64,000 nt of DNA from Geodermatophilus marinus (lineage in GTDB: Bacteria; Actinomycetota; Actinomycetes; Mycobacteriales; Geodermatophilaceae): positions 1-64,000 of the forward strand of contig NZ_QVQH01000013.1 of NCBI RefSeq assembly GCF_003428645.1, given 5' to 3'. The notes under the pieces are model-generated. The model was not told where the DNA came from. It searched no databases and saw only the letters and a program-made list of their open reading frames with translations. The position numbers were made by a program, and so were the translations under genes. This document shows, in pieces, positions 8,770-15,123 of the stretch (positions are counted from its first letter, which is position 1; each line of letters opens with the position of its first letter).

Positions 8770-9347
8770 CGGCGCAGTCCCCCGGACACCGGGTCATCCG
8801 GGCGCTGCGAATCCAGCCGCGGGCCGAAACGGTCGTAGCGGCCGCGCGCGGTGGCCAGGACGGTGCCGGCCAGGATCGTGGCGAACAGCCCGATGCCGAT
8901 CACCAGCATGACGAGCATGTGGCTGCCCATGATCGCCTCACCGAGCTGGCGGGTGCTGTCAGCCGGGCGGGAGGTGTCCCGGGTCGGCCAGTCGATCGTC
9001 CAGATGCCGACGACGAGGACGACGAACGCACCCGCACCCGTCACGGCCGAGCCCTTGGCGTTGTGCACCATCGTCATCGGCATAAGCCCGGCCGGGTTCA
9101 TCATGAACATGATCATGAAGACGGCCATGATCGCCATCTCGATCGTCATCATCAGCGCGGTCACGACGGCCAGGTAGACCAGGTCGAGGGCGAGCAGGAT
9201 GCCCGCCACGGCGAGGAACGACGCCAGCAGGGCGAAGGTCGCCCGTGCCATCGAGTCGACGACGAAGACGGCGACCCCCGCGGCGACCGACAGGACCCCT
9301 AGGACGGCGACGGCCGTGATTGCCCAGCCGGAGAGATCGCTCAGCAT
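8766..9347 (-). CDS. nuoJ: Complex I-like subunit NuoJ
   Basis: A 193-residue protein with five predicted membrane helices. The first helices read VLSVAAGVAVFVVDSMARA and FALLASFLAVAGILLALDLV, the hallmark NuoJ region (in canonical NuoJ: R-N-P-v-h-a-a-l-f-L), here with the Asn-Pro replaced by Asp-Ser. A Met-rich helix follows (MMTIEMAIMAVFMIMFMM), even richer in methionine than usual. NuoJ lies next to NuoK and NuoA in complex I and contains the pi-bulge helix that couples quinone chemistry to pumping. It starts ten bases downstream of the nuoH stop. Confidence 0.85.
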   Translation of the reverse strand: MLSDLSGWAITAVAVLGVLSVAAGVAVFVVDSMARATFALLASFLAVAGILLALDLVYLAVVTALMMTIEMAIMAVFMIMFMMNPAGLMPMTMVHNAKGSAVTGAGAFVVLVVGIWTIDWPTRDTSRPADSTRQLGEAIMGSHMLVMLVIGIGLFATILAGTVLATARGRYDRFGPRLDSQRPDDPVSGGLRR

Positions 9348-9357
9348 CGGCTCCTCC

Positions 9358-10296
9358 TCACGCGTAGAACCCGTTCAGGACGAGGACGGCGACGACCAAC
9401 GCCTGCAGCAGCGTCAGCGGGACGAGGACCATCCAGCCGACCTCCACCGTGCGGTCGGGCCGCAGCACCGGCATCCGTCGTCCCACCCAAACCAAAGCAG
9501 CGACGACGGCCAGCGTCTTCAGCAGGTGCCACAGTGGGCCGGGCAACCAGGGGCCGGAGTCGCCCCCGAGGAACAGCGCCGCCGCCATGGCCGCGCTCGC
9601 GCCGAGGAAGACGGCACGACCGGCCTCCACCAGCAGCCGGTCCACCCCGGACAGTTCCGAGGTGACGCCGCCGGCGATGTCGGCTGCGGCGGGTGCGGCG
9701 AACGGCCCCCAGAAGGCGAAGGCCGCGGCGCTGGCCACGAAGATCACGAAGGCGACCGGCATCGTGACCACGAACCACAGGCCCTCCTGCGCGGCCACGA
9801 CGTCCGTCGTGCGCAGTGAGCCGGCCGCCAGGCCAGCCGTGATGAGCGCGAACATCAGCGGCAGCTCGTAGGCCAAGCCCTGGGCGAGGAATCGGTATCC
9901 ACCGGTCAGCGCATGGACGGCGTTCGGGCCCCAGCCGACCAGCCACACCGCCGCCCACAGCAGTGCCTCCATGGCGTTGAACCACACGAGATCGGCGCTG
10001 GTCGACCACAGGGTCCGGCCAGCCACGGGTACCACCGCCAGAGACAGCAGCGCCAGTGTCGGCACAGCGACGCAGCCGATCCGCCACAGCAGCCGATCCG
10101 CCGCCAGCGTCGTCCGCCGCTGCTCGACCAGCAGACGCGCGCTCGAGCGGATCGGCTCGACAGCGGCCCCCGATGCGCCGAAGACGACGACGCGGTCGAC
10201 CACCGCCACCACGAGACCGAGGACAAGTCCCAGCCCCACGACCCCGAGGACCGCCGGGGCCAGCCCCCACGCCTCCGCCAGAGTCTGCTCAGGCAT
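9358..10296 (-). CDS. nuoH: Complex I-like subunit NuoH, quinone-site protein
   Basis: A 312-residue, eight-helix protein of the NuoH/ND1 family, the subunit that normally forms the quinone channel with NuoB and NuoD. Recognisable landmarks are a second helix with DRVVVFGASGAAVEPIR after it, and the late segment ELSGVDRLLVEAGRAVFLGA followed by AALFLGG. In canonical NuoH that late segment is much more acidic (EAESELVxGxxxEYSxxxF, with further Glu/Asn). Here most of the conserved charged quinone-pocket residues are replaced by small hydrophobics, so electron transfer to quinone is doubtful. The start overlaps the preceding gene by eight bases. Confidence 0.82.
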   Translation of the reverse strand: MPEQTLAEAWGLAPAVLGVVGLGLVLGLVVAVVDRVVVFGASGAAVEPIRSSARLLVEQRRTTLAADRLLWRIGCVAVPTLALLSLAVVPVAGRTLWSTSADLVWFNAMEALLWAAVWLVGWGPNAVHALTGGYRFLAQGLAYELPLMFALITAGLAAGSLRTTDVVAAQEGLWFVVTMPVAFVIFVASAAAFAFWGPFAAPAAADIAGGVTSELSGVDRLLVEAGRAVFLGASAAMAAALFLGGDSGPWLPGPLWHLLKTLAVVAALVWVGRRMPVLRPDRTVEVGWMVLVPLTLLQALVVAVLVLNGFYA

Positions 10297-11593
10297 GCAG
10301 GTGCTCCGGAGCCGACACCGCGGACACGGGGCTGAGGTCGAGGCTGGCCACGAGGAGCCGGGCGCTCCCGACTTCCGCGCCCTCCACCAGAGCCGCGACC
10401 TCGTCCAGTGACATCGCGGGCAAGTCCTCGACCGGCTGCCCCGACGCCATGTCGCACCAACGCCTGACCCGGTCCAGGGCGTCTCCCCCGGACCCGCGCC
10501 TCCCAATGCCCCCGGCCGTCCACGCCAAGGTCCGCGAACGGCTCACCCGCCGCGCCACGGCCTTAGCGAGCCGTTGCGCCTCATCTCGATCGGCCCCTTC
10601 GGCTACCCCGTCCCGGGCGCGGCGCGCGTCTCGGGCGGCGGTCGGCCAGCCGGCCACGTCCAGGAAGCGGGCGAGCCGGTCGAGTGCGGCCCCCTGGGAG
10701 TCGGACTGCTGTTGAGCGGCTGGGAGGATGCCGGCGTCGAGCCAGGTCAGCTCTGCAGAAGTGAGGACGTCACCCTGCAGCTCCGCCCGCAGGACCAGCC
10801 CCGTCGGCCAACCCGGCAGCACTGGCCCGAGCGCCACCTTGAGGACATCGAGTTCGAGGCCGTCCCGATCGGGGCCTGTCATGGCCATGGGCAGCCCGGC
10901 GACCTCACCACCGTGGTGCATTCCGTGGTCCATGCCCTCGTGACCACCACCGCCGTGGTCCATGCCCTCGTGACCACCACCGCCGTGGTCCATGCCCTCG
11001 TGACCACCACCGCCGTGGTCCATGCCCTCGTGACCACCACCGCCGTGGTCCATGCCCTCGTGACCACCACCGCCGTGGTCCATGCCCTCGTGACCACCAC
11101 CGCCGTGGTCCATGCCCTCGTGACCACCACCGCCGTGGTCCATGCCCTCGTGACCACCACCGCCGTGGTCCATGCCCTCGTGGCCGGCGTGGCCCATGCC
11201 CTCGTCGTGGGCGTCCTCGTCCTCGTCGTTGCTAAGCAAGGAGGCCGGCGACGGCCGACCGTCCTCCTTCGTTCCTGATTCGGCCGGCCGGACCAGCGCA
11301 GCTCGGCCCTGGTCCAGAGCGACGGCAACGTCACCGGTGCCCTGCACTTCCACTCGGCGCCGCGGCTCGGGGACCTGGCTCCACAGCACGTCGACGGCTT
11401 CTGCAAGCTCCGGTCCGGGTTCGCCGAGGACGACCAGCAGGTCGGTGTCCGCAGGTGACACGGCGCACGGCCAGCCGCGCCGGTCCAACTCGGCCTCGAC
11501 GGACCACCGGAGCGTCGTCGCACCCGGGGCGTCGACGAGCAGCACCCGCGGCCTCGCCAGCGCCCAGTTCCGCACTCGGGCGATCAGGTCCAT
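10289..11593 (-). CDS. Degenerate NuoB/NuoD-like fusion with a His/Met-rich metal-binding repeat
   Basis: The 434-residue product occupies the place of nuoB-C-D. Residues 1-100 match the NuoB layout (RVRNWALARP, then LLVVLGEPG and LWSQVPEPRRRVEV, cf. canonical LIVAG and YDQMPEPKW) but have none of the cysteines that hold cluster N2. Residues about 125-235 are a hydrophilic linker with nine HEGMDH hexapeptides separated by GGGG, ending GMHHGG: a strong candidate Cu/Zn/Ni-binding array. The following segment (GLELDVLKVALGP, LVLRAELQGD, LTWLDAG) resembles the N-terminal beta-domain of NuoD, while the rest is helical. Classified by position and pattern, not by a database match. The start overlaps nuoA and the end overlaps nuoH. 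Confidence 0.75.
   Translation of the reverse strand: MDLIARVRNWALARPRVLLVDAPGATTLRWSVEAELDRRGWPCAVSPADTDLLVVLGEPGPELAEAVDVLWSQVPEPRRRVEVQGTGDVAVALDQGRAALVRPAESGTKEDGRPSPASLLSNDEDEDAHDEGMGHAGHEGMDHGGGGHEGMDHGGGGHEGMDHGGGGHEGMDHGGGGHEGMDHGGGGHEGMDHGGGGHEGMDHGGGGHEGMDHGGGGHEGMDHGMHHGGEVAGLPMAMTGPDRDGLELDVLKVALGPVLPGWPTGLVLRAELQGDVLTSAELTWLDAGILPAAQQQSDSQGAALDRLARFLDVAGWPTAARDARRARDGVAEGADRDEAQRLAKAVARRVSRSRTLAWTAGGIGRRGSGGDALDRVRRWCDMASGQPVEDLPAMSLDEVAALVEGAEVGSARLLVASLDLSPVSAVSAPEHLHA
10931..11180. repeat. 30-bp minisatellite encoding HEGMDHGGGG, eight perfect units
   Basis: Eight identical 30-bp units fill 10931-11170, and a ninth begins with CATGCCCTCG at 11171-11180 before the sequence diverges. 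Each unit encodes one HEGMDHGGGG decapeptide on the minus strand. Complete identity, including third codon positions, indicates very recent expansion or active homogenisation by slippage or unequal exchange. Copy number is probably variable between isolates and could be mis-assembled from short reads. Confidence 0.95.
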
Positions 11594-11925
11594 CGCAGCG
11601 CACCTTCACGCCAGACGTAGGTGACACCGACGAGCAGCACGGCGAGGAAGCCGAACATCTCGACGACGGCCGTCGTCCCCATGTCCGCGACCACGACCGC
11701 CCACGGGTACATGAAGATCATCTCCATGTCGAAGGCCAGGAAGAGGACCGTGACCGCGTACCACCGCGCGTGGTAGCGAGACACGGCGTGCTGCTGTGGA
11801 AGCAGGCCTGACTCATACGGCAGCACGGCGGCGGGCCCCCGGGCGGTGCGCAACGCCGCCGACAGCGCGTACAGCCCGACGATCCAGGCCACGACCAGGA
11901 CGGCCAGCGAGAGCAGCGCAACCAT
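11584..11925 (-). CDS. nuoA: Complex I-like subunit NuoA
   Basis: A 113-residue protein with three predicted membrane helices, first gene of the nuo-like operon. The diagnostic segments are LPYESGLLPQ (canonical PYECGFxP) and FLAFDMEMIFMYPWAVV (canonical FDVExxFLYPWAV). The Cys of the conserved ECG loop, which faces the quinone cavity in complex I, is Ser here. The gene overlaps the NuoB/D-like gene by ten bases. The 177-bp gap upstream, containing a dyad, separates it from the arsR-type gene reading in the same direction. Confidence 0.88.
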   Translation of the reverse strand: MVALLSLAVLVVAWIVGLYALSAALRTARGPAAVLPYESGLLPQQHAVSRYHARWYAVTVLFLAFDMEMIFMYPWAVVVADMGTTAVVEMFGFLAVLLVGVTYVWREGALRWT

Positions 11926-12102
11926 GGCGCTCTCCTCCCCTCAACGGAGATGCCGTTGGGAATGGCCGGTGCCGGGCGGCGGATACGACAACGTCATCCG
12001 GACGACCGTCCGGGTGTGCCCGACTGTAGGGGTGGTCGGAGATGTTCGCGCGGCGACGATCACCCTGCCTTGGCCGCCGCGCCAGCCTCGACACACCGAC
12101 CG
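11926..12102 (-). promoter_or_regulatory. Presumed promoter region of the nuo-like operon, with a dyad
   Basis: This 177-bp gap between arsR and nuoA contains the inverted repeat CCGGAC-GACC-GTCCGG at 11998-12013, a possible operator or hairpin. No clear -10/-35 pair was identified. It is the only place where an operon-specific promoter could lie; otherwise transcription reads through from arsR. Confidence 0.4.
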
Positions 12103-12480
12103 TTAATCGTCGTCGGGCGCCGCTTCCGAGAGGACGACCAACTGGCGGAGACAGTGCTCCCGCAGCGGCTCGGGAAAGCCCTCGGCCAGGCGGTAGTACA
12201 CGACGCGACCCTGCTTCCGGTTGGTCACCAGTCCCGCCGTGCGAAGCAGCCGCAGGGCATAGCCGACGGCGTCCTCGTTGGCCTCCAGGGCCAGAGCCAG
12301 GTCGCCGACGCAGAGCTCCTCGACCATGTCGAGCGCGAATAGCACGCGGGCCCGGGTGGGATCGGCCATCAGGCTCAGCACGCTGGTCAGCTGGGCGGCT
12401 TCTTCCCGGCTGGGCAGCCGGGCACGGGCGTGCGCGACACGTTCCGGGTCGACCGGATGGGCGTGGTCAGGTTCGGACAT
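12103..12480 (-). CDS. ArsR/SmtB-family metal-responsive repressor
   Basis: A 125-residue winged-helix protein. The HTH core is clear: VLSLMADPTRARVLFALD, then ELCVGDLALALEANEDAVGYALRLL as recognition region, then LVTNRKQGRVVYYRL as the beta-wing. The ELCVGDL motif sits where ArsR/CadC proteins carry the alpha-3 metal-binding Cys, here a single Cys. A C-terminal helix has a His-Cys pair (PLREHCLRQL), and an N-terminal His-rich tail (SEPDHAHPVDPERVAHARAR) may add ligands. Such repressors leave DNA on binding metal. It is upstream of the nuo-like genes in the same direction and divergent from the Csp3-like gene, so it probably controls both. Confidence 0.85.
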   Translation of the reverse strand: MSEPDHAHPVDPERVAHARARLPSREEAAQLTSVLSLMADPTRARVLFALDMVEELCVGDLALALEANEDAVGYALRLLRTAGLVTNRKQGRVVYYRLAEGFPEPLREHCLRQLVVLSEAAPDDD

Positions 12481-12505
12481 CGAGAAACACCTCCAGGCCG
12501 CTCAT

Positions 12506-12517
12506 ACCCGTACGGGT
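12506..12517. promoter_or_regulatory. Palindrome ACCCGTACGGGT, candidate operator
   Basis: A perfect 12-bp palindrome lies in the divergent gap between the arsR-type gene and the Csp3-like gene. Its CCGTACGG core recurs as a tandem pair at 13311-13326 upstream of a DUF305 gene. The position suits an operator for the neighbouring ArsR protein; binding is inferred. Confidence 0.5.
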
Positions 12518-12598
12518 CTGCGGGTACCGCCGGAATCGTCGGCGTCCGATCCGGGCGACATCCGAGCCGTCCGGCGCCGAGAAACCGAGGAGGCAACC

Positions 12599-13006
12599 AT
12601 GACCGTGGCAGCCCAGATGCTCGACACCTACCCCAAGGACCTCGGCGGGGTGGACAAGCAGAAGCTCCTTGAGTGCATCGAGGCCTGCTTCGAGTGCGCC
12701 CAGGCGTGTACCGCTTGCGCCGACGCCTGCCTCAGCGAGGACATGGTCGCCGAGCTGACCAAGTGCATTCGCACCAACGCCGACTGCGCCGACGTCTGCG
12801 ACACGACCGGCCGTGTGCTCTCCCGGCACACCGGCTACGACGCCAACCTCACCCGGGCGGTGCTCGAGGCCTGCGCTGCCGCCTGCAAGGCGTGCGGTGA
12901 CGAGTGCGAGAGCCACGCCTCGATGCACGAGCACTGCCGGGTCTGCGCCGAGGCCTGCCGGCGCTGTGAGCGGGCGTGCCGGGACCTCATCAGCTCGCTG
13001 GGCTGA
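12599..13006 (+). CDS. Four-helix-bundle copper storage protein, Csp3-like (DUF326)
   Basis: The 135-residue product has 18 cysteines in CxxxC/CxxC spacing along predicted amphipathic helices (CIEACFECAQACTACADAC; CAAACKACGDEC; CRVCAEACRRCERAC). This is the pattern of Csp proteins, whose four-helix bundle is lined with Cys thiolates and stores many Cu(I) ions. There is no signal peptide, so it belongs with the cytosolic Csp3 type rather than the exported Csp1 type. GAGGAGG five bases before ATG is a strong ribosome site. It is divergent from the arsR-type gene across a palindromic operator candidate and lies beside other copper genes. Confidence 0.88.
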   Translation: MTVAAQMLDTYPKDLGGVDKQKLLECIEACFECAQACTACADACLSEDMVAELTKCIRTNADCADVCDTTGRVLSRHTGYDANLTRAVLEACAAACKACGDECESHASMHEHCRVCAEACRRCERACRDLISSLG

Positions 13007-13518
13007 CAGGGACTGCACGGTGGGTCGGCCTCGGCGGCGCCAGGCCAAGAGCGGCCCCAACGACGCCCCGGGGCCGAACCATCGCTCCAGCGGCGCTGGA
13101 CGTCGAGCTGCCCCCGCCGACTGTCGAAGGCATCGTGGTCACAACGACACCCGACGCCATCGCTTCCGCAGATCGGCGCGCTCTTCGTCCAGTCGTCGGC
13201 GTCGCGGGCTGATGTCGCCCGATCGATGCCGAACAAGTCGGCACTTATGGCGAGTTCGTCGTGAGCGCAACCCCAGCTGTCCCGACGGCGGTATCGACTC
13301 TCCGGTTTATCCGTACGGCCGTACGGGCATCCAGACGTCCGACGTACGCCAACCAACGTCTACCCATGCAGCGGTCCGGGCCCGGGGGCCGACACCGCTG
13401 CCACTGCAACCACGCACATGTGACGTCGCGGGCTGCGGCGAACGGCTCGCGTGACGATGCAGTCAGTGGTTTGCGGAGTTCCTCCCCACCGACGACAGCA
13501 AGGACGGAGATCGGATCC
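13007..13518. other. 512-bp intergenic region with a CCGTACGG palindrome pair
   Basis: No convincing gene is present. Its one clear signal is CCGTACGGCCGTACGG (13311-13326), two copies of an 8-bp palindrome in tandem and thus a 16-bp palindrome, about 190 bases before the DUF305 gene. The same core stands at 12508-12515. The remainder shows nothing I can interpret. Confidence 0.5.
13311..13326. promoter_or_regulatory. Tandem CCGTACGG palindromes, candidate operator
   Basis: A perfect 16-bp palindrome made of two CCGTACGG units, sharing its core with the site between the arsR-type and Csp3-like genes. It probably marks the promoter of the downstream DUF305 gene under the same regulator; that is inference from sequence sharing alone. 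Confidence 0.45.
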
Positions 13519-14115
13519 ATGGCGACCAAGAGGAGCGACGAGGCGAAGGAACACGGTCAGGACGGCGGCATGTCCCACGAGACGAAGATGTACCTGCGCT
13601 TCACAGCCATGATCACGACGTCCATGGTCGTCATGTACTTCACGATGTTCGCCGGCACGTGGGAGTGGAGTCACGTCCGGTTCAGCCAGAGCCGCGTGTT
13701 CATGGCGGTCACCATGGGCGGCACCATGGGCCTGATCATGCTCGCGTGGATGCTCAACATGTACAAGAACGTGAAGGGCAACATCGCGATCGTGGCGGTG
13801 AGCCTGCTGCTGCTGGGTGGCGGAATCGCGCTGGACCGCAGCCAGGCCACCGTGCAGGACTCCGCCTGGATGAGTGCGATGATCCCGCACCACTCGCTGG
13901 CCATCACCCGGTCCGAGCGCGCCGACATCACCGACGTCCGGGTGTGCCAGCTCGCCGTCGAGATCATCAAGGCCCAGGAGCGCGAGATCGCCGAGATGGA
14001 GTGGCTGATCCAGGACATCGAGGAGAACGGGAAGGCCGCCACGACCGAGGAGGCGCAGGCCCGCGCCGTTCCCGACTTCGAGGGTTCGGCCCTGCGGGAC
14101 TGCGCGTCGGAGTGA
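13519..14115 (+). CDS. Membrane-anchored DUF305 protein
   Basis: The 198-residue protein has three N-terminal membrane helices (about residues 25-100: FTAMITTSMVVMYFTMFAG; VFMAVTMGGTMGLIMLAWML; IAIVAVSLLLLGGGIAL) followed by a DUF305 ferritin-like domain with the signature WMSAMIPHHSLAI and a helix EREIAEMEWLIQDIEENG. DUF305 proteins are frequent in copper and heavy-metal islands and are thought to bind metal through the His pair and methionines; biochemical data are sparse. The start is an ATG with GGAG nine bases upstream; an upstream in-frame GTG (13261) would add an Arg-rich stretch unlikely to be translated. Confidence 0.8.
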   Translation: MATKRSDEAKEHGQDGGMSHETKMYLRFTAMITTSMVVMYFTMFAGTWEWSHVRFSQSRVFMAVTMGGTMGLIMLAWMLNMYKNVKGNIAIVAVSLLLLGGGIALDRSQATVQDSAWMSAMIPHHSLAITRSERADITDVRVCQLAVEIIKAQEREIAEMEWLIQDIEENGKAATTEEAQARAVPDFEGSALRDCASE

Positions 14116-14147
14116 TCGCGGTAAGGCCGGCCACATGTCCATGACGG

Positions 14148-14267
14148 TGACGACTCGAGCAGGGGTCTCCGGCCGGTGGCCACGGTCCCGGTCTTGTCCG
14201 GGACCGTGACCACCCTGAGCACCTTCGGGCCTTTGATGAGGACGCCGAGCTGCGCCACAGCCGGCAC
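14148..14267 (-). pseudogene. copA: Remnant of a copper P-type ATPase (copA) around the DKTGT motif
   Basis: The minus strand reads AQLGVLIKGPKVL, then VVTVPDKTGTVATGRRPLL, the region around the phosphorylated Asp of P1B-type ATPases (canonical AQLGVLIKGPEVLE...DKTGTVTTG). Only about 40 residues survive: an in-frame stop precedes them, a few residues before DKTGT are missing and nothing recognisable follows. The remnant lies directly downstream of copZ and the shortened csoR in the classical csoR-copZ-copA order, so it is the stub of a deleted efflux pump. The perfect hairpin at 14181-14208 partly reflects the DKTGT codons but might now act as a terminator. Confidence 0.7.
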
Positions 14268-14429
14268 TTACAGCGCGGCGGCTCCCGAAGGGGCGCCACC
14301 CGAGTCGTGCCGACACAAGGCCACTTTCGGTCAGCTGCCTGCGGTGCCGCCGCCCGCGTGGCGGACGTCGGAATGGGCCGGCGATGGGCCGCTAGCGGTA
14401 CCCCACGACCAGCCTCCGGGCGCAGACTT

Positions 14430-14696
14430 TCAGCTGCAGCCGCAGCCACACCCGGACGTCTGGTCACCAGCCCCTGCGAGCAGGTTGGCGGGCTCGGCTA
14501 CCTGATACCCGGCTTCTTCAACGGCAGCGCGCACGGCACCGTCGTCCACATCGGCCACGGCGCTGACGGCGAGTCCACCGGTGGCGAGATCGACGCTGAC
14601 GTCGGTGACGCCGGGGACCTGGCGGACCTCTTCGGTCACGGAGTTGACGCAGTGGCCGCAGGTCATGCCGACGACGCTGTACGTGGCGGTGCTCAT
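14430..14696 (-). CDS. copZ: CopZ-like copper chaperone (heavy-metal-associated domain)
   Basis: The 88-residue protein is a single HMA domain with ferredoxin-like fold: TYSVVGMTCGHCVNSVTEEV has the copper-binding MxCxxC, followed by GVTDVSVDLATGGLAV and VRAAVEEAGYQV. Such proteins carry Cu(I) in the cytosol to CopA and to CsoR. A C-terminal tail SGCGCGCS adds three cysteines as CxCxC, which is not part of the usual fold and may add a second metal site. ATG 14696 is preceded by GAAAGGA at good spacing; the longer reading from 14732 is less likely. The partner pump gene downstream is reduced to a fragment. Confidence 0.9.
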   Translation of the reverse strand: MSTATYSVVGMTCGHCVNSVTEEVRQVPGVTDVSVDLATGGLAVSAVADVDDGAVRAAVEEAGYQVAEPANLLAGAGDQTSGCGCGCS

Positions 14697-14763
14697 CTCG
14701 AGTTGTCCTTTCGATTCCTCATGTACGTGCATTGCCGTGGATGTTCGTTCTGGTGGTCCTGTC

Positions 14764-14901
14764 TCAGGAGCGGACCCGGCCGGCGATGGCCTCGATCACC
14801 TCGCGGATCATCTCGTCGGCCTCGACCACGGACTGGAGGCCTCGTACCTCCCCTTCCATCCGACGAAGGGGCCTGAGGTAGTCGTCCTTGCGCTGCTGCA
14901 T
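14764..14901 (-). pseudogene. csoR: Internally deleted CsoR-family copper repressor
   Basis: The 45-residue frame begins MQQRKDDYLRPLRRMEGEVR, a clear match to helix 1 of CsoR (KDDYLxRLRRIEGQVRGLQ), and ends EVIEAIAGRVRS, like the CsoR C-terminus. The middle of a normal 85-95-residue CsoR is missing, including the Cys-x-n-His-x3-Cys copper ligands and the tetramer helices. The junction is in frame, so this is either a pseudogene or a mini-protein that cannot sense copper. The frame is open upstream of ATG 14901 with no better start. Its CsoR-type operator is still present about 100 bases upstream. Confidence 0.65.
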
Positions 14902-14998
14902 GTAGCCGCGAGAACTGCTGGCCTCTGCGTGGCCCGTGACAGGTTCCTGCGCCGACCGACGGATACCCCCCGCCAGTACCCACGCCTTGGAAACCTAT

Positions 14999-15011
14999 AC
15001 CCCCAGGGGGT
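14999..15011. promoter_or_regulatory. CsoR-type operator ACCCCC-A-GGGGGT
   Basis: TATACCCCCAGGGGGTGTG is a G/C-tract palindrome of the type bound by copper-sensing CsoR repressors of actinobacteria. It lies upstream of the csoR remnant and copZ, reading toward them. A half-site-like GATACCCCCC occurs at 14971-14980. With the local csoR broken, control would have to come from a CsoR encoded elsewhere or be lost. Confidence 0.65.
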
Positions 15012-15076
15012 GTGATGCAATGACGCATCAAGTGCTCACCCGAGCAGGACCTGGGAGGGCATCGCCCGGTGCGGCA

Positions 15077-15101
15077 GCAGGAGAGCCTTTCGGCTCCCTG
15101 C
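15077..15101 (-). terminator. Hairpin downstream of the lipoprotein gene
   Basis: GCAGGAGAGCC-TTTC-GGCTCCCTGC forms a ten-pair stem with one bulged base. It lies 23 bases beyond the stop of the minus-strand lipoprotein gene, in a suitable place to end the tlpA-ccdA-lipoprotein transcript. There is no long U-tract. Confidence 0.5.
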
Positions 15102-15123
15102 GCTGACTCATACCCGCCACGCC

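Noticed and set aside
10931-11180. CRISPR array
   Set aside because: The 30-bp repeats are contiguous with no spacers and encode a protein repeat in frame.
10574-11278. A plus-strand open frame encoding repeated HALVTTTAVV
   Set aside because: It is the antisense reading of the HEGMDHGGGG repeat gene; the flanking sequence fits the minus-strand gene, which overlaps nuoA and nuoH.
3451-11925. A complete NADH dehydrogenase (complex I) operon
   Set aside because: There are no genes for NuoC, E, F, G or I and the NuoB/D-like product lacks Fe-S ligands, so NADH oxidation cannot be assigned.
14181-14208. A designed intrinsic terminator (perfect 11-bp stem)
   Set aside because: The symmetry is largely produced by the codons around DKTGT in the copA remnant, so it is not counted as a separate terminator although it might work as one.
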